This document shows, piece after piece, positions 46,102-55,853 of a stretch of 64,000 nucleotides of DNA. The stretch is taken from positions 62,001 through 126,000 of the forward strand of contig CAIPTY010000068.1 in NCBI GenBank assembly GCA_903868145.1. The letters run 5' to 3'. This DNA comes from an uncultured Desulfuromonadales bacterium. GTDB lineage: Bacteria; Desulfobacterota; Desulfuromonadia; Geobacterales; Pseudopelobacteraceae. Made by a program: the position numbers and the translations under genes. Within the stretch, counting starts at the first letter, position 1. Every line of letters begins with the position of its first letter. Under the pieces are notes generated by a model. It saw nothing but the letters and a program-made list of their open reading frames with translations. It had not been told where the DNA came from and ran no database searches.

Positions 46102-48810
46102 ATGGACAAGTATGCCACCAACATCAAGAACCGCTTGAGCCTACGTTCTCCCCAGACAGAGAGTTTGAAGATACTGGCCGAGATTGCTGATATCCTGCCA
46201 CTCAAAAAAGATGCTAACCTTGCCTCAGAGCAAGAAAAGGTACTTACCTATACCGGCGATCTTGCGGCAGAGAATGGATCTGCACGGGTTTTTACCGACT
46301 TTGAGCGTAACTTCCCCTGTGTCTGCTTTGCCCTGGCAACCGGCGTGGGTAAGACCCGCCTGATGGGTGCCTTCATCACTTGGCTGAATCAGGCAAAAGG
46401 TATCAAGAACTTTTTTGTCCTGGCACCAAACCTGACCATCTATAACAAGCTGATTGAGGATTTTTCCAATCCCCGCAGCCCCAAGTATGTGTTTCCTGGC
46501 ATTGGTGATTATGTCCACCGGCCACCGGGGATCATCACCGGCGACAACTACACCAACAGTAAAAATCTACCCCTCTTTGACGAATCCATCAGAATCAACG
46601 TCTTCAATATTTCCAAGATCAATGCCGAAACCAAGGGAGGCAAGCTCCCCCGTATCAAGAGGCTCTCTGAATATATCGGTGAATCCTACTTCGATCACCT
46701 CGCCAGTCTGGACGATCTGGTTATCCTGATGGATGAATCCCATCATTATCGGGCTGAACGGGGGATGCAGGTAATCAACGAGCTTAAACCAGTTCTGGGA
46801 ATAGAGCTGACCGCTACTCCCAAGATAGAGACAGGCGGGAGATCGGTACCCTTCAAAAATGTGGTCTATCAGTATGGTCTGGGAGTGGCGATGGATGATG
46901 GTTTTGTCAAAGAACCTGCCGTTGCTACCCGCAAGGATTTTGACCCGTCACGCTACACCCAGGATGAGCTGGACCAGATCAAGCTGGAAGATGGTATCCG
47001 CATCCACGAGGACACCAAGATCGGTCTGGAGATATACGCCCGTGACGAAAAGTGCCGACTGGTGAAGCCGTTTGTTCTGGTTGTCACACGGGACACCGAC
47101 CACGCCTCAAAAGTAAAGGCGTTGATCCAGTCAACCGCTTTCTTTGAGGGGCGATACTGCGACAAGGTAATGGAGATCCACTCCAACCAGCGGGGTGATG
47201 AAAAGGAAGAGAACATCCAGCAGCTCCTTACCCTGGAGAACCCGGAAAACAAGATTGAGATCGTTATCCATGTCAATATGCTGAAAGAAGGGTGGGATGT
47301 TACCAACCTCTACACAATCATTCCGCTGCGTACATCGGCATCAGAAACCCTGACAGAGCAAACCATAGGCCGAGGGTTGCGTCTCCCATACGGCAAGCGT
47401 ACCGGCAATGACAAGGTAGATAAGCTGACCATCATCGCCCACGACAATTTCCAGAAGATAATCGAAGAGGCCAACAAGCCCGGCTCCATCATCAAGCAGA
47501 GAAATATCATCGAGATTGATCCTGCTACCTTTGAAGGAACCAAAGAGGTTGTTGTTGCCAAAAGTGCTTTTGAAGAGAAGGTGGCGGAAGAACAAAAGAA
47601 GATTGAGGCCATGCCGGAATCGCAGGAGAAGGCAAAGGCCACTGTCACCCTGGAAATCAGGAAGACGATCTATGCAACCATCCCCCAGGTCAACAACAAG
47701 GTTAAGAATGTTGCCGAGCTGAGTAATCAGGAGATCAAGGATATTGTGGTTGCCAAGGTGAAGGCACAACTACTTTCCTCACCGCAGCAGGGGTTGTATG
47801 ATGCCGATGTAGTCAAGGAGATCGAAGCGGTCTATCAGGCCACGGTAGATGAGTTCATCCAGAACACCATTGAGATTCCCCGCATTGTAATCCAGCCTAC
47901 AGATGAGGTTGATTCCGGTTTCCATGATTTTGATCTGGACACGAAAAACCTCAACTACCCGCCTGTTGCGGAAGAGATCCTGATCCAGTATCTGAACCGT
48001 AAAGAGAACGCCCAGGAAACCCTGATCGGTAAGTACGGTATCAACGCCGACAAACCGGAAAACCTGATCTTGAATGAGTTGATTAACTATTCCGAGATTG
48101 ACTATGACAGCCAGGCAGAACTGCTCCAGAAGCTTGTTGGACAGGCAATAGCGAAGTTGAACAGCTACCTGGACGATGAGCAGTTCATCAATGTTGTCAA
48201 GTATCACAAACGGGAAATCGCCAATCTTATCTATTCACAGATGAGGCCGCACTTTTACTGCAACACAAAATCCTACGAAGAACCGATAGTCAAACCCTAT
48301 ACCGAGATCGAACGGCACAACCTGACCAAGATCCAGGCGGATAACATTCATCACTACACCGACACCATTACTCCGACCAACACCATCCCGCAGAAAGTCT
48401 TTTCAGGATTCAAGAAGGCATGTCACACCCTGTATAAGTTCGATGCCAAGGGTGAGAAGGACTTCGCCACCATCCTGGAGAACGACAAGGACGTTATCAA
48501 ATGGCTCCGTCCGGCACCGAAACAGTTCCATATCTATTGGGATCATAACGCCAGAACCTACGAACCGGATTTTGTCATTGAGTCGGGTAATATCATCTAC
48601 CTGACCGAGATAAAGGCCAATGACCAGATGACCGCTCCTGATGTCCTGGAAAAAGCGAAAGCTGCGGTTCAATACTGTAAACACGCCACGGATCACAACC
48701 TTCAAAATGGTGGGAAGGAATGGAAGTATCTGCTCATACCGCATAGCGAAGTTCAGTTGAATAGCAGTTTTGCGTATCTGGCGGGGAAGCGGGTGGTGCA
48801 TAATGACTAA
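46102..48810 (+). CDS. Type III restriction endonuclease subunit (Res)
   Basis: Restriction subunit of 902 residues, ATP-dependent helicase and nuclease. Helicase motifs: LATGVGKTRLMG (about 78-89), MDESHHYRAE, ELTATPK and QTIGRGLRLPYG. The C-terminal nuclease core reads EPDFVIESG followed by LTEIKA, the PD-ExK pattern expected of Res. No frameshift or stop interrupts it, so with Mod it appears a complete type III system. Its start codon directly follows the mod stop. Confidence 0.93.
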   Translation: MDKYATNIKNRLSLRSPQTESLKILAEIADILPLKKDANLASEQEKVLTYTGDLAAENGSARVFTDFERNFPCVCFALATGVGKTRLMGAFITWLNQAKGIKNFFVLAPNLTIYNKLIEDFSNPRSPKYVFPGIGDYVHRPPGIITGDNYTNSKNLPLFDESIRINVFNISKINAETKGGKLPRIKRLSEYIGESYFDHLASLDDLVILMDESHHYRAERGMQVINELKPVLGIELTATPKIETGGRSVPFKNVVYQYGLGVAMDDGFVKEPAVATRKDFDPSRYTQDELDQIKLEDGIRIHEDTKIGLEIYARDEKCRLVKPFVLVVTRDTDHASKVKALIQSTAFFEGRYCDKVMEIHSNQRGDEKEENIQQLLTLENPENKIEIVIHVNMLKEGWDVTNLYTIIPLRTSASETLTEQTIGRGLRLPYGKRTGNDKVDKLTIIAHDNFQKIIEEANKPGSIIKQRNIIEIDPATFEGTKEVVVAKSAFEEKVAEEQKKIEAMPESQEKAKATVTLEIRKTIYATIPQVNNKVKNVAELSNQEIKDIVVAKVKAQLLSSPQQGLYDADVVKEIEAVYQATVDEFIQNTIEIPRIVIQPTDEVDSGFHDFDLDTKNLNYPPVAEEILIQYLNRKENAQETLIGKYGINADKPENLILNELINYSEIDYDSQAELLQKLVGQAIAKLNSYLDDEQFINVVKYHKREIANLIYSQMRPHFYCNTKSYEEPIVKPYTEIERHNLTKIQADNIHHYTDTITPTNTIPQKVFSGFKKACHTLYKFDAKGEKDFATILENDKDVIKWLRPAPKQFHIYWDHNARTYEPDFVIESGNIIYLTEIKANDQMTAPDVLEKAKAAVQYCKHATDHNLQNGGKEWKYLLIPHSEVQLNSSFAYLAGKRVVHND

Positions 48811-48835
48811 ATCTTGCGCTATTTGACAACTGCCC

Positions 48836-51382
48836 GTGATTACTGACAAGGTGAATCATCTCCCCATCGACGAAATCCTCCCGAAACTGCTGCGTTCGTT
48901 TGACACCCACCACAACTGCATCCTGGACGCTCCGCCCGGCGCCGGCAAGACCACCCGCGTACCGCTTGCCCTGCTTGATACAATTTCTGATTCCGACGGT
49001 AAGATCATTATGCTCGAACCTCGCCGCCTGGCGGCTGTTTCTGCAGCCCGCTGGATGGCTCATGGTCTGGGCGAGGAGGTTGGGCAGACAGTCGGTTATT
49101 CAATCCGTTTCGACAGCACGGTTTCCAGGTCAACCCGGATCGAGGTAGTCACGGAGGCGATCCTGACTCGCCGTATCCAGAACGACCCGTTGCTGGACGG
49201 CGTGGAGATGGTCATCTTCGACGAGTTTCACGAGCGCAGTATCAATGCCGATCTGGGGCTGGCGCTCTGCCTGGATCTGCAGCGTCAGGTGCGAAGCGAT
49301 CTGCGTATCCTGGTCATGTCCGCCACACTTGATTGTGAACCGCTTTCCAGACTGATGGGGGATGCCCCGGTAATCAGTTCCGCCGGGCGGTCGTTTCCGG
49401 TTGAAACCGTGTATCTGGATGCAGAGTCTCACGTGCCTCTGCCTGCAGGCATGACGGCAGCCGTACTCCGGGCGCTGACGGAAACCGAAGGCGATCTTCT
49501 GGCGTTTCTGCCGGGTGTCGGTGAGATACGCTCCTGCGCCACCCGTCTGGCCGAGGCAGGTCTGGCTGAGCGTGGAATCAGTATTCATCTGCTCTATGGT
49601 GATCTTCCGTTTGCCGTGCAGCAGGCCGCGATCTTGCCGGGCAGGCAACGCAAAGTGATACTGGCTACCAGTATTGCAGAAACCAGCCTGACCATTGAAG
49701 GTGTGCGAACCGTAATCGACTCTGGCCTGTCGCGCCGGATGCGCCACGACCAGGCGAGCGGAATGAACCGACTGGTGACCACCCGTGAGTCCAGATCATC
49801 GGCTGTCCAGCGCATGGGGAGGGCGGGGCGGCTTGCTCCCGGGGTCTGCTACCGCCTGTTCAGCCAGCATTCCTTCAACGCCATGAGCGCACAGACACCA
49901 CCGGAAATCCTGGACAGCGACCTCTCGCATCTCCTGCTGGAGCTGGCCGCCTGGGGCATCAACGATCCGGCCAGCCTGGACTGGCTTGATCCGCCACCTG
50001 CCGCGGCACTCTCGGTGGCCCGCCAGCTCCTGGCGGATCTTGCTGCTCTGGACAGTCTCGGCCGGATCACTCCTCTTGGTTCTGCCATGGTCAGGATGCC
50101 GCTGCATCCACGCTTGACCCGGATGCTGCTCAAGTCGCGGGATATTGCAAACCCCGGTCTGGGATGTGACCTGGCTGCACTTCTCTCCGAACGGGATGTT
50201 GTTCGGCGCAATACTACTGGCGGCACGGGATTGGTTCGCTCTATCGATGTGTGCGAGAGGCTGGAGTTTCTGCGGGAATGGCGTACAACCGGGCGATGCG
50301 ATGCCGCTGTCGATGGTGGCGCCCTGATGAATGTCGAGAGGGTTTCAGGTCAGTTGTTGCGTATTCTGGGCGGTAATACAGCCTCGCACCATCCTGATAA
50401 CGACCTTACCGGGCAGACAGGTTGTCTCCTGCTGGCCGCGTATCCCGACCGGGTTGCTAGAAAGCGAGTGTTGGCCGGGGGGCAGTATGTCATGGCCAAC
50501 GGGCGGGGAGCACGCCTGGCATCCACCGGGCCGGTTTTCACCAGTACGTATATTGTTGCTGTATCCGTTGATGCCGGAAATCAGGCCGAAGGCGTCATAC
50601 ACCTGGCGGCGCCGGTATCGGAAGAGCTGCTGCGTGGAGAATTGGGGGGGAGGATTGAACGTAGAGAGCGTATTGACTGGGATGCATCCGGGGGCAGGGT
50701 CGTTGCGGTCAGGGAGGAATGTATCGATGCGCTCTGCCTTGATTCAAAGCCTTTTGCTCCCGACCCGCTGGATCTGCTGCCGGTGGTCATTGAAGCGGTT
50801 CGCAGTTCAGAACTCGGATTGCTCTCACGCGATGATAGATTCCTGCAACTCCAGGGCCGTGTAATGTTCCTGCAGCGAATCTTTCCGGCCGATGGCTGGC
50901 CGGATCTGTCTGATTCAGGCCTTTTGAAATCTCTGGAAACGTGGTTGGCGCCTGCCATTCGCGGTGTACGCAACACCCAGCAACTTTCAGCCATCAATAC
51001 AGCCGCTGCTCTGCTCGCTCTGCTGGACTACCGTCAGAGAAAGTCGTTGGAAGAACTTGCGCCGACGCACCTCATCGTGCCCAGCGGTTCGCGGGTCAGG
51101 CTGGATTATTGTGAGGGAAATGAGCCGGTGTTGGCGGTCAAACTCCAGGAGCTGTTCGGTCTGGCGGTCACGCCGACCGTCGCCGGTGGGAGGGTAGCGG
51201 TGGTGCTGCATCTGTTGTCGCCCGCCGGAAGGCCTTTGCAGGTGACCAGGGATCTGAAGGGATTCTGGGATGGCTCCTACCATCAGGTAAAAAAGGAGAT
51301 GAAGGGGCGTTACCCGAAGCATCCCTGGCCGGATGATCCCTGGAATGCGGTTCCGACACGGCGAGCAAAGCCCGGGAGTTGA
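48836..51382 (+). CDS. hrpB: ATP-dependent helicase HrpB
   Basis: DEAH-box helicase of 848 residues, close to the usual HrpB length. Motifs: DAPPGAGKTTRVPLALL (about 30-46), IFDEFHERS (DExH), VMSATLD, ATSIAETSLTIEGV and QRMGRAGRLAPG. The C-terminal part includes the family ending YPKHPWPDDPWNA. Its cellular role is unclear in most bacteria. It starts with GTG (48836) 25 nt after res, so it may be read through from the defence-like operon, though it is normally a chromosomal gene. It is convergent with the kinase gene after it. Confidence 0.95.
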   Translation: MITDKVNHLPIDEILPKLLRSFDTHHNCILDAPPGAGKTTRVPLALLDTISDSDGKIIMLEPRRLAAVSAARWMAHGLGEEVGQTVGYSIRFDSTVSRSTRIEVVTEAILTRRIQNDPLLDGVEMVIFDEFHERSINADLGLALCLDLQRQVRSDLRILVMSATLDCEPLSRLMGDAPVISSAGRSFPVETVYLDAESHVPLPAGMTAAVLRALTETEGDLLAFLPGVGEIRSCATRLAEAGLAERGISIHLLYGDLPFAVQQAAILPGRQRKVILATSIAETSLTIEGVRTVIDSGLSRRMRHDQASGMNRLVTTRESRSSAVQRMGRAGRLAPGVCYRLFSQHSFNAMSAQTPPEILDSDLSHLLLELAAWGINDPASLDWLDPPPAAALSVARQLLADLAALDSLGRITPLGSAMVRMPLHPRLTRMLLKSRDIANPGLGCDLAALLSERDVVRRNTTGGTGLVRSIDVCERLEFLREWRTTGRCDAAVDGGALMNVERVSGQLLRILGGNTASHHPDNDLTGQTGCLLLAAYPDRVARKRVLAGGQYVMANGRGARLASTGPVFTSTYIVAVSVDAGNQAEGVIHLAAPVSEELLRGELGGRIERRERIDWDASGGRVVAVREECIDALCLDSKPFAPDPLDLLPVVIEAVRSSELGLLSRDDRFLQLQGRVMFLQRIFPADGWPDLSDSGLLKSLETWLAPAIRGVRNTQQLSAINTAAALLALLDYRQRKSLEELAPTHLIVPSGSRVRLDYCEGNEPVLAVKLQELFGLAVTPTVAGGRVAVVLHLLSPAGRPLQVTRDLKGFWDGSYHQVKKEMKGRYPKHPWPDDPWNAVPTRRAKPGS

Positions 51383-51385
51383 TGA

Positions 51386-53650
51386 TCATCCTGCAAGAAG
51401 CTGTTTGATCGAATCTTTCAGCACCGCCAGCCGGTAAGGTTTCTGGATGAAACCGGCCAGGCCCTTGCCGACGAATTTCTGGGTGACTTCCTGATGGTTG
51501 TAGCCGCTTGATATGATTACCCTGACGTCAGGGTTCAGCTTGCTGAGTTCGTGGTAGCATTGCTCGCCATCCATATGCGGCATGGTCAGATCAAGAATTA
51601 TAAAAGCGATATCAGGTGTGGTTTTGAATATTTCCAATGCCTCGCAACCGTCGTTGGCAGTGATGGTGGTGAAGCCCAACTCGTGCAGCATTTCACTGGC
51701 GATCCCCCGAACCACTTCCTCATCATCAACCAGCAGGACTTTCCCCGCACCTTTCCAGGCATCCGGATGCGATCCGCCGCTTAAAATATCGACTGTTTCT
51801 CCCGATGCGGGGAGCAGAATCTTGAAGGTAGTGCCTTTGTCAGGTTCGCTGTAAACATTGATGGCACCTTTATGACCTCTGACTATTCCCAGTACGGCAG
51901 CCATACCCAGCCCGCGACCGGTGAATTTGGTGGTAAAAAAAGGGTCGAACAGTTTTGCCTTGGTTTCCCTGCTCATACCGCAGCCGTTGTCCGCTATCTC
52001 CAGATAGACATAATGACCTTCTTCAAGACCTTCTTCCAACCAGATGTTTTTCAGGTAGCTGCGGTCGCAGTCCATGGAGCCGGTGGTGACGGCAATTACG
52101 CCGCTCCTGTCACCGATGGCCTCGGAGGCGTTGATCACCAAATTCATGAGGATTTGATGCATCTGGGTCGCATCGGCCTCCACGGGCGGGAGAGGTCTGG
52201 TCAGGTTAAGCCGCAACACCGCTTTTTTTGAGATGGAAACCTCCAGTATATGCAGCATTTCTTCCAGCAGAATATTCAGATCAAGATTTTCCACGACAAA
52301 TCTGCCCTTGCCGGAGTAGGCCAGCATCTGTTTGGTCAGATCGGCGGCGCGCGTGGCCGCCTGTTCGATCCTGCGCAGGTTTTCGACAGCGGGAGATTCC
52401 TTGTTGACGCGCATCAGTGCGAGGTCGGTGTTGCCAATGATCGCCAGCAAAATGTTGTTGAAATCGTGGGCGATACCGCCTGCGAGCACACCAAGGCTTT
52501 CCAGCTTCTGAGTATGCTGCAGCTGCCTTTCAAAGGCCTGCCGATCAGTCTCTGCCTTCAAACGCTCCGCTTCACGCCGGGCAAGCTCCTCCGCCATGGC
52601 GTCAAAGGACTTCCCGAGTCGTCCCAATTCGCCACCCACCACCAGATCGGAAATCCTGACCTGCAGATCTCCGGTTGCCAGGCGCTGTGAAGCATCTTCC
52701 AACAGTTTGAAGCGATCAACTATGGCGCGTTTGCCGATCAGAACCGCCCCGATACATGCCAGCACAAGAAAAGATGATAAAAGCACCATGCTTCTGATAA
52801 GTGTTCTATTGGCCTCGCGTACAGCCACATCAACCGGAATGCCGGCTGTGACGTACATATAGGGGGTCTGCTCACCCGCCAGGCGCAGCTTGCGGTAGGA
52901 AATTATCCGTCTGTCCCCGGCAATTCCCCGTCTGGTAGTTGTCCCGAACTCCTCGCCATCCTTTATTTTTCGAAAATCGTCGATCGGGTACGGTTTTCCC
53001 AGGTATGGTTCGGGATTAATCGCCCGGGACAGGACAACTCCCTGGTGGTCAATGAGCACGTAACTGGATCCGGTGGGCATTTGCATGCGCTCCAGAAGCT
53101 GCCGATACTGATCAATGACGAAGCCCACACTGATGACCCCGATAACGGTGCCCTGTTCGTTTTTCACAGGATAGGCCAGGTTAAAGACCGGCTTGGTGGT
53201 GGCCCTGCTGACAACATATTCGCCGGATGATAACTGTCCGTTTTTCAACGCATTCCTGAAATAACGACGGTCAGCGATGATAAAAGGAGGTTTGACCGGG
53301 ACGGCCGTAGCCCAGACGGTACCTTCCTGGTCGGCAATGAAAATGTTGGAGTACATCGGATTAAGCTTGCGCAGCTCCCGCAGGATCGGCTCCACCTTAT
53401 CGACTTCGCGGTTTTTAACTTCAGGCAACTGAGCCAGAGCCGTCATGAGCAGTTCGGCTCCGACAACCAGATTCTGCTGCTCACTTACGATCCTGTCGTT
53501 AAATTTAAGAGTCTCTTTTCGAGCGTCATTCAACATGACGTTACGAAACTGAATCCCGGAATAGAGAATGATTCCGGCTGCCGGAAGGGCAACAATGAAG
53601 GTGATCAGGAACAGTAAAGATCGAATGGAGAGTGTCGTCAGCCGGAACAT
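51386..53650 (-). CDS. Cache-domain hybrid sensor histidine kinase
   Basis: Membrane sensor kinase of 754 residues. A first membrane helix (about 10-32) is followed by a periplasmic double-Cache-type sensor (about 40-275: NPMYSNIFIADQEGTVWAT, GVISVGFVID), a second helix (about 287-310), HAMP, an NtrB-type HisKA (GGIAHDFNNIL, histidine near 400), an ATPase domain (LVINASEAIG, DNGCGMS, GRGLGMAAV) and a C-terminal receiver (FIILDLTMPHMDG). Cache sensors usually bind small organic ligands; which one is unknown. It follows the thioesterase gene on the same strand with a 13-nt overlap. Confidence 0.93.
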   Translation of the reverse strand: MFRLTTLSIRSLLFLITFIVALPAAGIILYSGIQFRNVMLNDARKETLKFNDRIVSEQQNLVVGAELLMTALAQLPEVKNREVDKVEPILRELRKLNPMYSNIFIADQEGTVWATAVPVKPPFIIADRRYFRNALKNGQLSSGEYVVSRATTKPVFNLAYPVKNEQGTVIGVISVGFVIDQYRQLLERMQMPTGSSYVLIDHQGVVLSRAINPEPYLGKPYPIDDFRKIKDGEEFGTTTRRGIAGDRRIISYRKLRLAGEQTPYMYVTAGIPVDVAVREANRTLIRSMVLLSSFLVLACIGAVLIGKRAIVDRFKLLEDASQRLATGDLQVRISDLVVGGELGRLGKSFDAMAEELARREAERLKAETDRQAFERQLQHTQKLESLGVLAGGIAHDFNNILLAIIGNTDLALMRVNKESPAVENLRRIEQAATRAADLTKQMLAYSGKGRFVVENLDLNILLEEMLHILEVSISKKAVLRLNLTRPLPPVEADATQMHQILMNLVINASEAIGDRSGVIAVTTGSMDCDRSYLKNIWLEEGLEEGHYVYLEIADNGCGMSRETKAKLFDPFFTTKFTGRGLGMAAVLGIVRGHKGAINVYSEPDKGTTFKILLPASGETVDILSGGSHPDAWKGAGKVLLVDDEEVVRGIASEMLHELGFTTITANDGCEALEIFKTTPDIAFIILDLTMPHMDGEQCYHELSKLNPDVRVIISSGYNHQEVTQKFVGKGLAGFIQKPYRLAVLKDSIKQLLAG

Positions 53651-54093
53651 GGCTCTGCGCCTTCATCGTCATGTGGGGATGTTTCAAAGGGGAAAACGGA
53701 CTTATTTTTTCGGTACGCCATGCCCTGAAAAACGGCAATGACCGCACCATGATCGTCGGTAATCCGGACGCTGTATGAAGCCAGACGCGGGTTCAGCGCC
53801 TGCTCAACGGCTTCTGCATGCAGTGTTCCCGATGTGGCGGCTTTGACGAAGGAGATGCTGGTATTGATACCCATTGCCAGAGTGCCGTGGGAGTTTGAAG
53901 CGACCGCAAACGCAAAGTCGGCCAGCGTAAAGATGGCGCCTCCATGCACTGTTCCGGCACCATTGAAATGGATTATTGGCTCAATCTTCATACTGGCTTT
54001 GGCCCACCCCGGACCGGCATCGACAAGCTCTATTCCGGTGTGGCGGGCAAACAAATCACTGGTGGAAAAAAACTGTTTAATTTCATTCTTCAT
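53638..54093 (-). CDS. PaaI-type hotdog thioesterase
   Basis: Hotdog-fold acyl-CoA thioesterase of 151 residues. The PaaI/YdiI hallmark is the loop NGAGTVHGGAIFTLADFAFA (about 44-63), with the HGG oxyanion site. ATG at 54093 gives a normal family length; the in-frame extension to 54186 adds 31 charged residues and is less likely. It is the first gene of a two-gene transcript with the Cache kinase, an unexplained pairing. Confidence 0.85.
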   Translation of the reverse strand: MKNEIKQFFSTSDLFARHTGIELVDAGPGWAKASMKIEPIIHFNGAGTVHGGAIFTLADFAFAVASNSHGTLAMGINTSISFVKAATSGTLHAEAVEQALNPRLASYSVRITDDHGAVIAVFQGMAYRKNKSVFPFETSPHDDEGAEPCSG

Positions 54094-54356
54094 TTCTCGT
54101 TCCCGCTTAATACCCTTATGGAGCCGGTCAAGGTCGGCAATACGATTTTCCTTCCTGAAAGTGTCATATATCGTACCTGTTTGCAAGCGGCAGGTTAGTG
54201 GTAAAGTAAATTATGTGCTATTTCTTCTGATCATGGTGAGTTTGTTTGATATTTACGCTGATCTTTAGTAATGTGATCGACAAATCGAGCGAATTGAAAT
54301 ATTGACGGGGTTATATTTCTTATGTATTTATGTCAATTCAATTTATGTAGTCAGAG
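54094..54356. other. 263-bp divergent intergenic region, AT-rich
   Basis: Largest gap in the window, between the thioesterase (minus) and the deacetylase operon (plus). The half next to the operon is AT-rich, with TTGACG at 54302-54307 as the best -35 match but no convincing -10. It must contain both promoters; I could not place them. No small gene or RNA is evident. Confidence 0.5.
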
Positions 54357-55193
54357 GTGCTATTGCACTGCGGAAATATCCTGACCGTCGATGTTGAAGA
54401 CTGGTATCACATCTGCGGGGCTGATGCTGTAGCGGACGTGCCGCGCACACAATGGCGCGTGCGACCCAATATTGAGCTGCTTTTGGATCTGCTTGAGGAG
54501 TGTAATCAGAAGGCTACATTCTTCATACTGGGATCCGTTGCGGAAAACGACCCGGAACTGGCGCCACGTATTTCTGCTCACGGACATGAGATCGCGTCCC
54601 ACGGCTATAGTCACCGTCTGGCTACGAGCCTGACGTCGGAAGAATTCCGGGGCGAATTGTTCCGTACCGGGCAGATTCTGGAGGATCAGACCGGGCAGCG
54701 ACCAATCGGGTATCGGGCGCCGCAATGGTCGTTATCGGAAAGTATGCCGTGGGCGTTTGAAATCCTGCGCGAGACCGGCTACCGGTACGATTCGAGCCTC
54801 AATCCGTTGCCGTTTGTCGGCAATCCCTCCGGGAGCCGTATCGCATACCGGCTGGAGGGGGCGGGACAGGGGTTGTGGGAGATTCCACCGCTGGTGGCGG
54901 AAAGCTGGATGTGCAACCTCCCTGTCGGCGGGGGCTGGGGATTCAGGTTTTTCCCGCTGTCCATGATTTTTCGAGCCATAGATGCCTTCAATGCAGATGC
55001 ACAACCGGCGGTATTGTACCTGCACCCGCGGGAGCTTGAAGCGGAAGGTCCCAGGGTTGCCCTGCCATTTTTCAGGAGCTTTTATACCTACGGTCGCAGA
55101 ACGAGCGCTGTACTGCGTCTGAAAGAGCTGTTCAGCCGTTACCGTTTTATCACCATCAAGGAGCAGATCGATCTGTGGCAGCGTGCATCCTGA
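54357..55193 (+). CDS. Polysaccharide deacetylase (DUF3473-associated type)
   Basis: Carbohydrate esterase family 4 protein of 278 residues. It starts with the catalytic LTVDVEDWYH (about 9-18), has ATFFILGSVAE, the metal motif SHGYSH and RAPQWSLSE, and a C-terminal region like DUF3473, which is common in deacetylases of exopolysaccharide/exosortase loci (YLHPRELE). No signal peptide, so it may act on a cytoplasmic lipid-linked sugar. The start is GTG 54357, or TTG 54363, which has AGAGG 5 nt before it. It overlaps the glycosyltransferase by 19 nt, so sugar decoration of the operon product is plausible. Confidence 0.88.
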   Translation: MLLHCGNILTVDVEDWYHICGADAVADVPRTQWRVRPNIELLLDLLEECNQKATFFILGSVAENDPELAPRISAHGHEIASHGYSHRLATSLTSEEFRGELFRTGQILEDQTGQRPIGYRAPQWSLSESMPWAFEILRETGYRYDSSLNPLPFVGNPSGSRIAYRLEGAGQGLWEIPPLVAESWMCNLPVGGGWGFRFFPLSMIFRAIDAFNADAQPAVLYLHPRELEAEGPRVALPFFRSFYTYGRRTSAVLRLKELFSRYRFITIKEQIDLWQRAS

Positions 55194-55837
55194 TACCGGC
55201 ATACAATGCAGAGAGTACCATCGTGCCTGTGGTCAGGGAGTGTCTTGAAACCGGCCTGCCGCTGGTAGTGGTGGATGACGGATCGACTGACGGGACAGCG
55301 CAGCTCGTCTCCGGGCTCCCTCTGAGACTGCTCAGACATCCTGCAAATTGCGGCAAGGGCGCTGCTCTGAAAACCGGCTTTGAATGGGCGATCCGCAGCG
55401 GATTCAGTGGCATCGTCACGGTTGATGCTGACGGTCAGCATGATGTTTCCGCCATACAACGTGTGATCGATACGGCTGAAAACGGGCAGCACGGTGTTGT
55501 GATTGCGTCGCGACATTCGCAGTTTGAACAGATGGCTGGATTGCGTAAATTCTGGAACCGTTTTGGCGTCTGGTGCATCCGCAAAAGAACCGGTTTTGAG
55601 ATCACCGACAGTCAGTCCGGCTTCAGGTATTACGACGCCCGTCTGCTGGGGGAAATCCCTCTGATATCCCAGGGGTACGATCTGGAGATGGAAATTCTCG
55701 TCAAGGCATGGAAACACGCCTATACTATTTTTTCGTTTCCGGTTGCAGCCAGGGTTGCCGATGGCCGCTCCACCAGTCATTATCGGCCGGTTGCTGACAC
55801 CTGGAAAATTAGCATGACCTTTTTGAGATACATGTGA
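55175..55837 (+). CDS. Family 2 glycosyltransferase
   Basis: Inverting glycosyltransferase of 220 residues with a GT-A fold: ILIPAYNAE opening, VVVDDGSTDGT, NCGKGAALKTGFE and the metal-binding VDADGQHD (DxD). SQSGFRYY follows, as in dolichol-phosphate-mannose-synthase-like members. No membrane helix, so it is likely peripheral. GTG at 55175 lies within the end of the deacetylase. Aryl-polyene clusters also carry a GT2 (ApeJ), here as a stand-alone gene. Confidence 0.9.
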   Translation: MAACILIPAYNAESTIVPVVRECLETGLPLVVVDDGSTDGTAQLVSGLPLRLLRHPANCGKGAALKTGFEWAIRSGFSGIVTVDADGQHDVSAIQRVIDTAENGQHGVVIASRHSQFEQMAGLRKFWNRFGVWCIRKRTGFEITDSQSGFRYYDARLLGEIPLISQGYDLEMEILVKAWKHAYTIFSFPVAARVADGRSTSHYRPVADTWKISMTFLRYM

Positions 55838-55853
55838 ACGGGGTTTGAAATAT

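Noticed and set aside
40325-48810. A DISARM system
   Set aside because: Only an SNF2 helicase and a methylase are shared; no drmA, drmB or phospholipase-D-like drmC is present, and Mod/Res are plainly type III.
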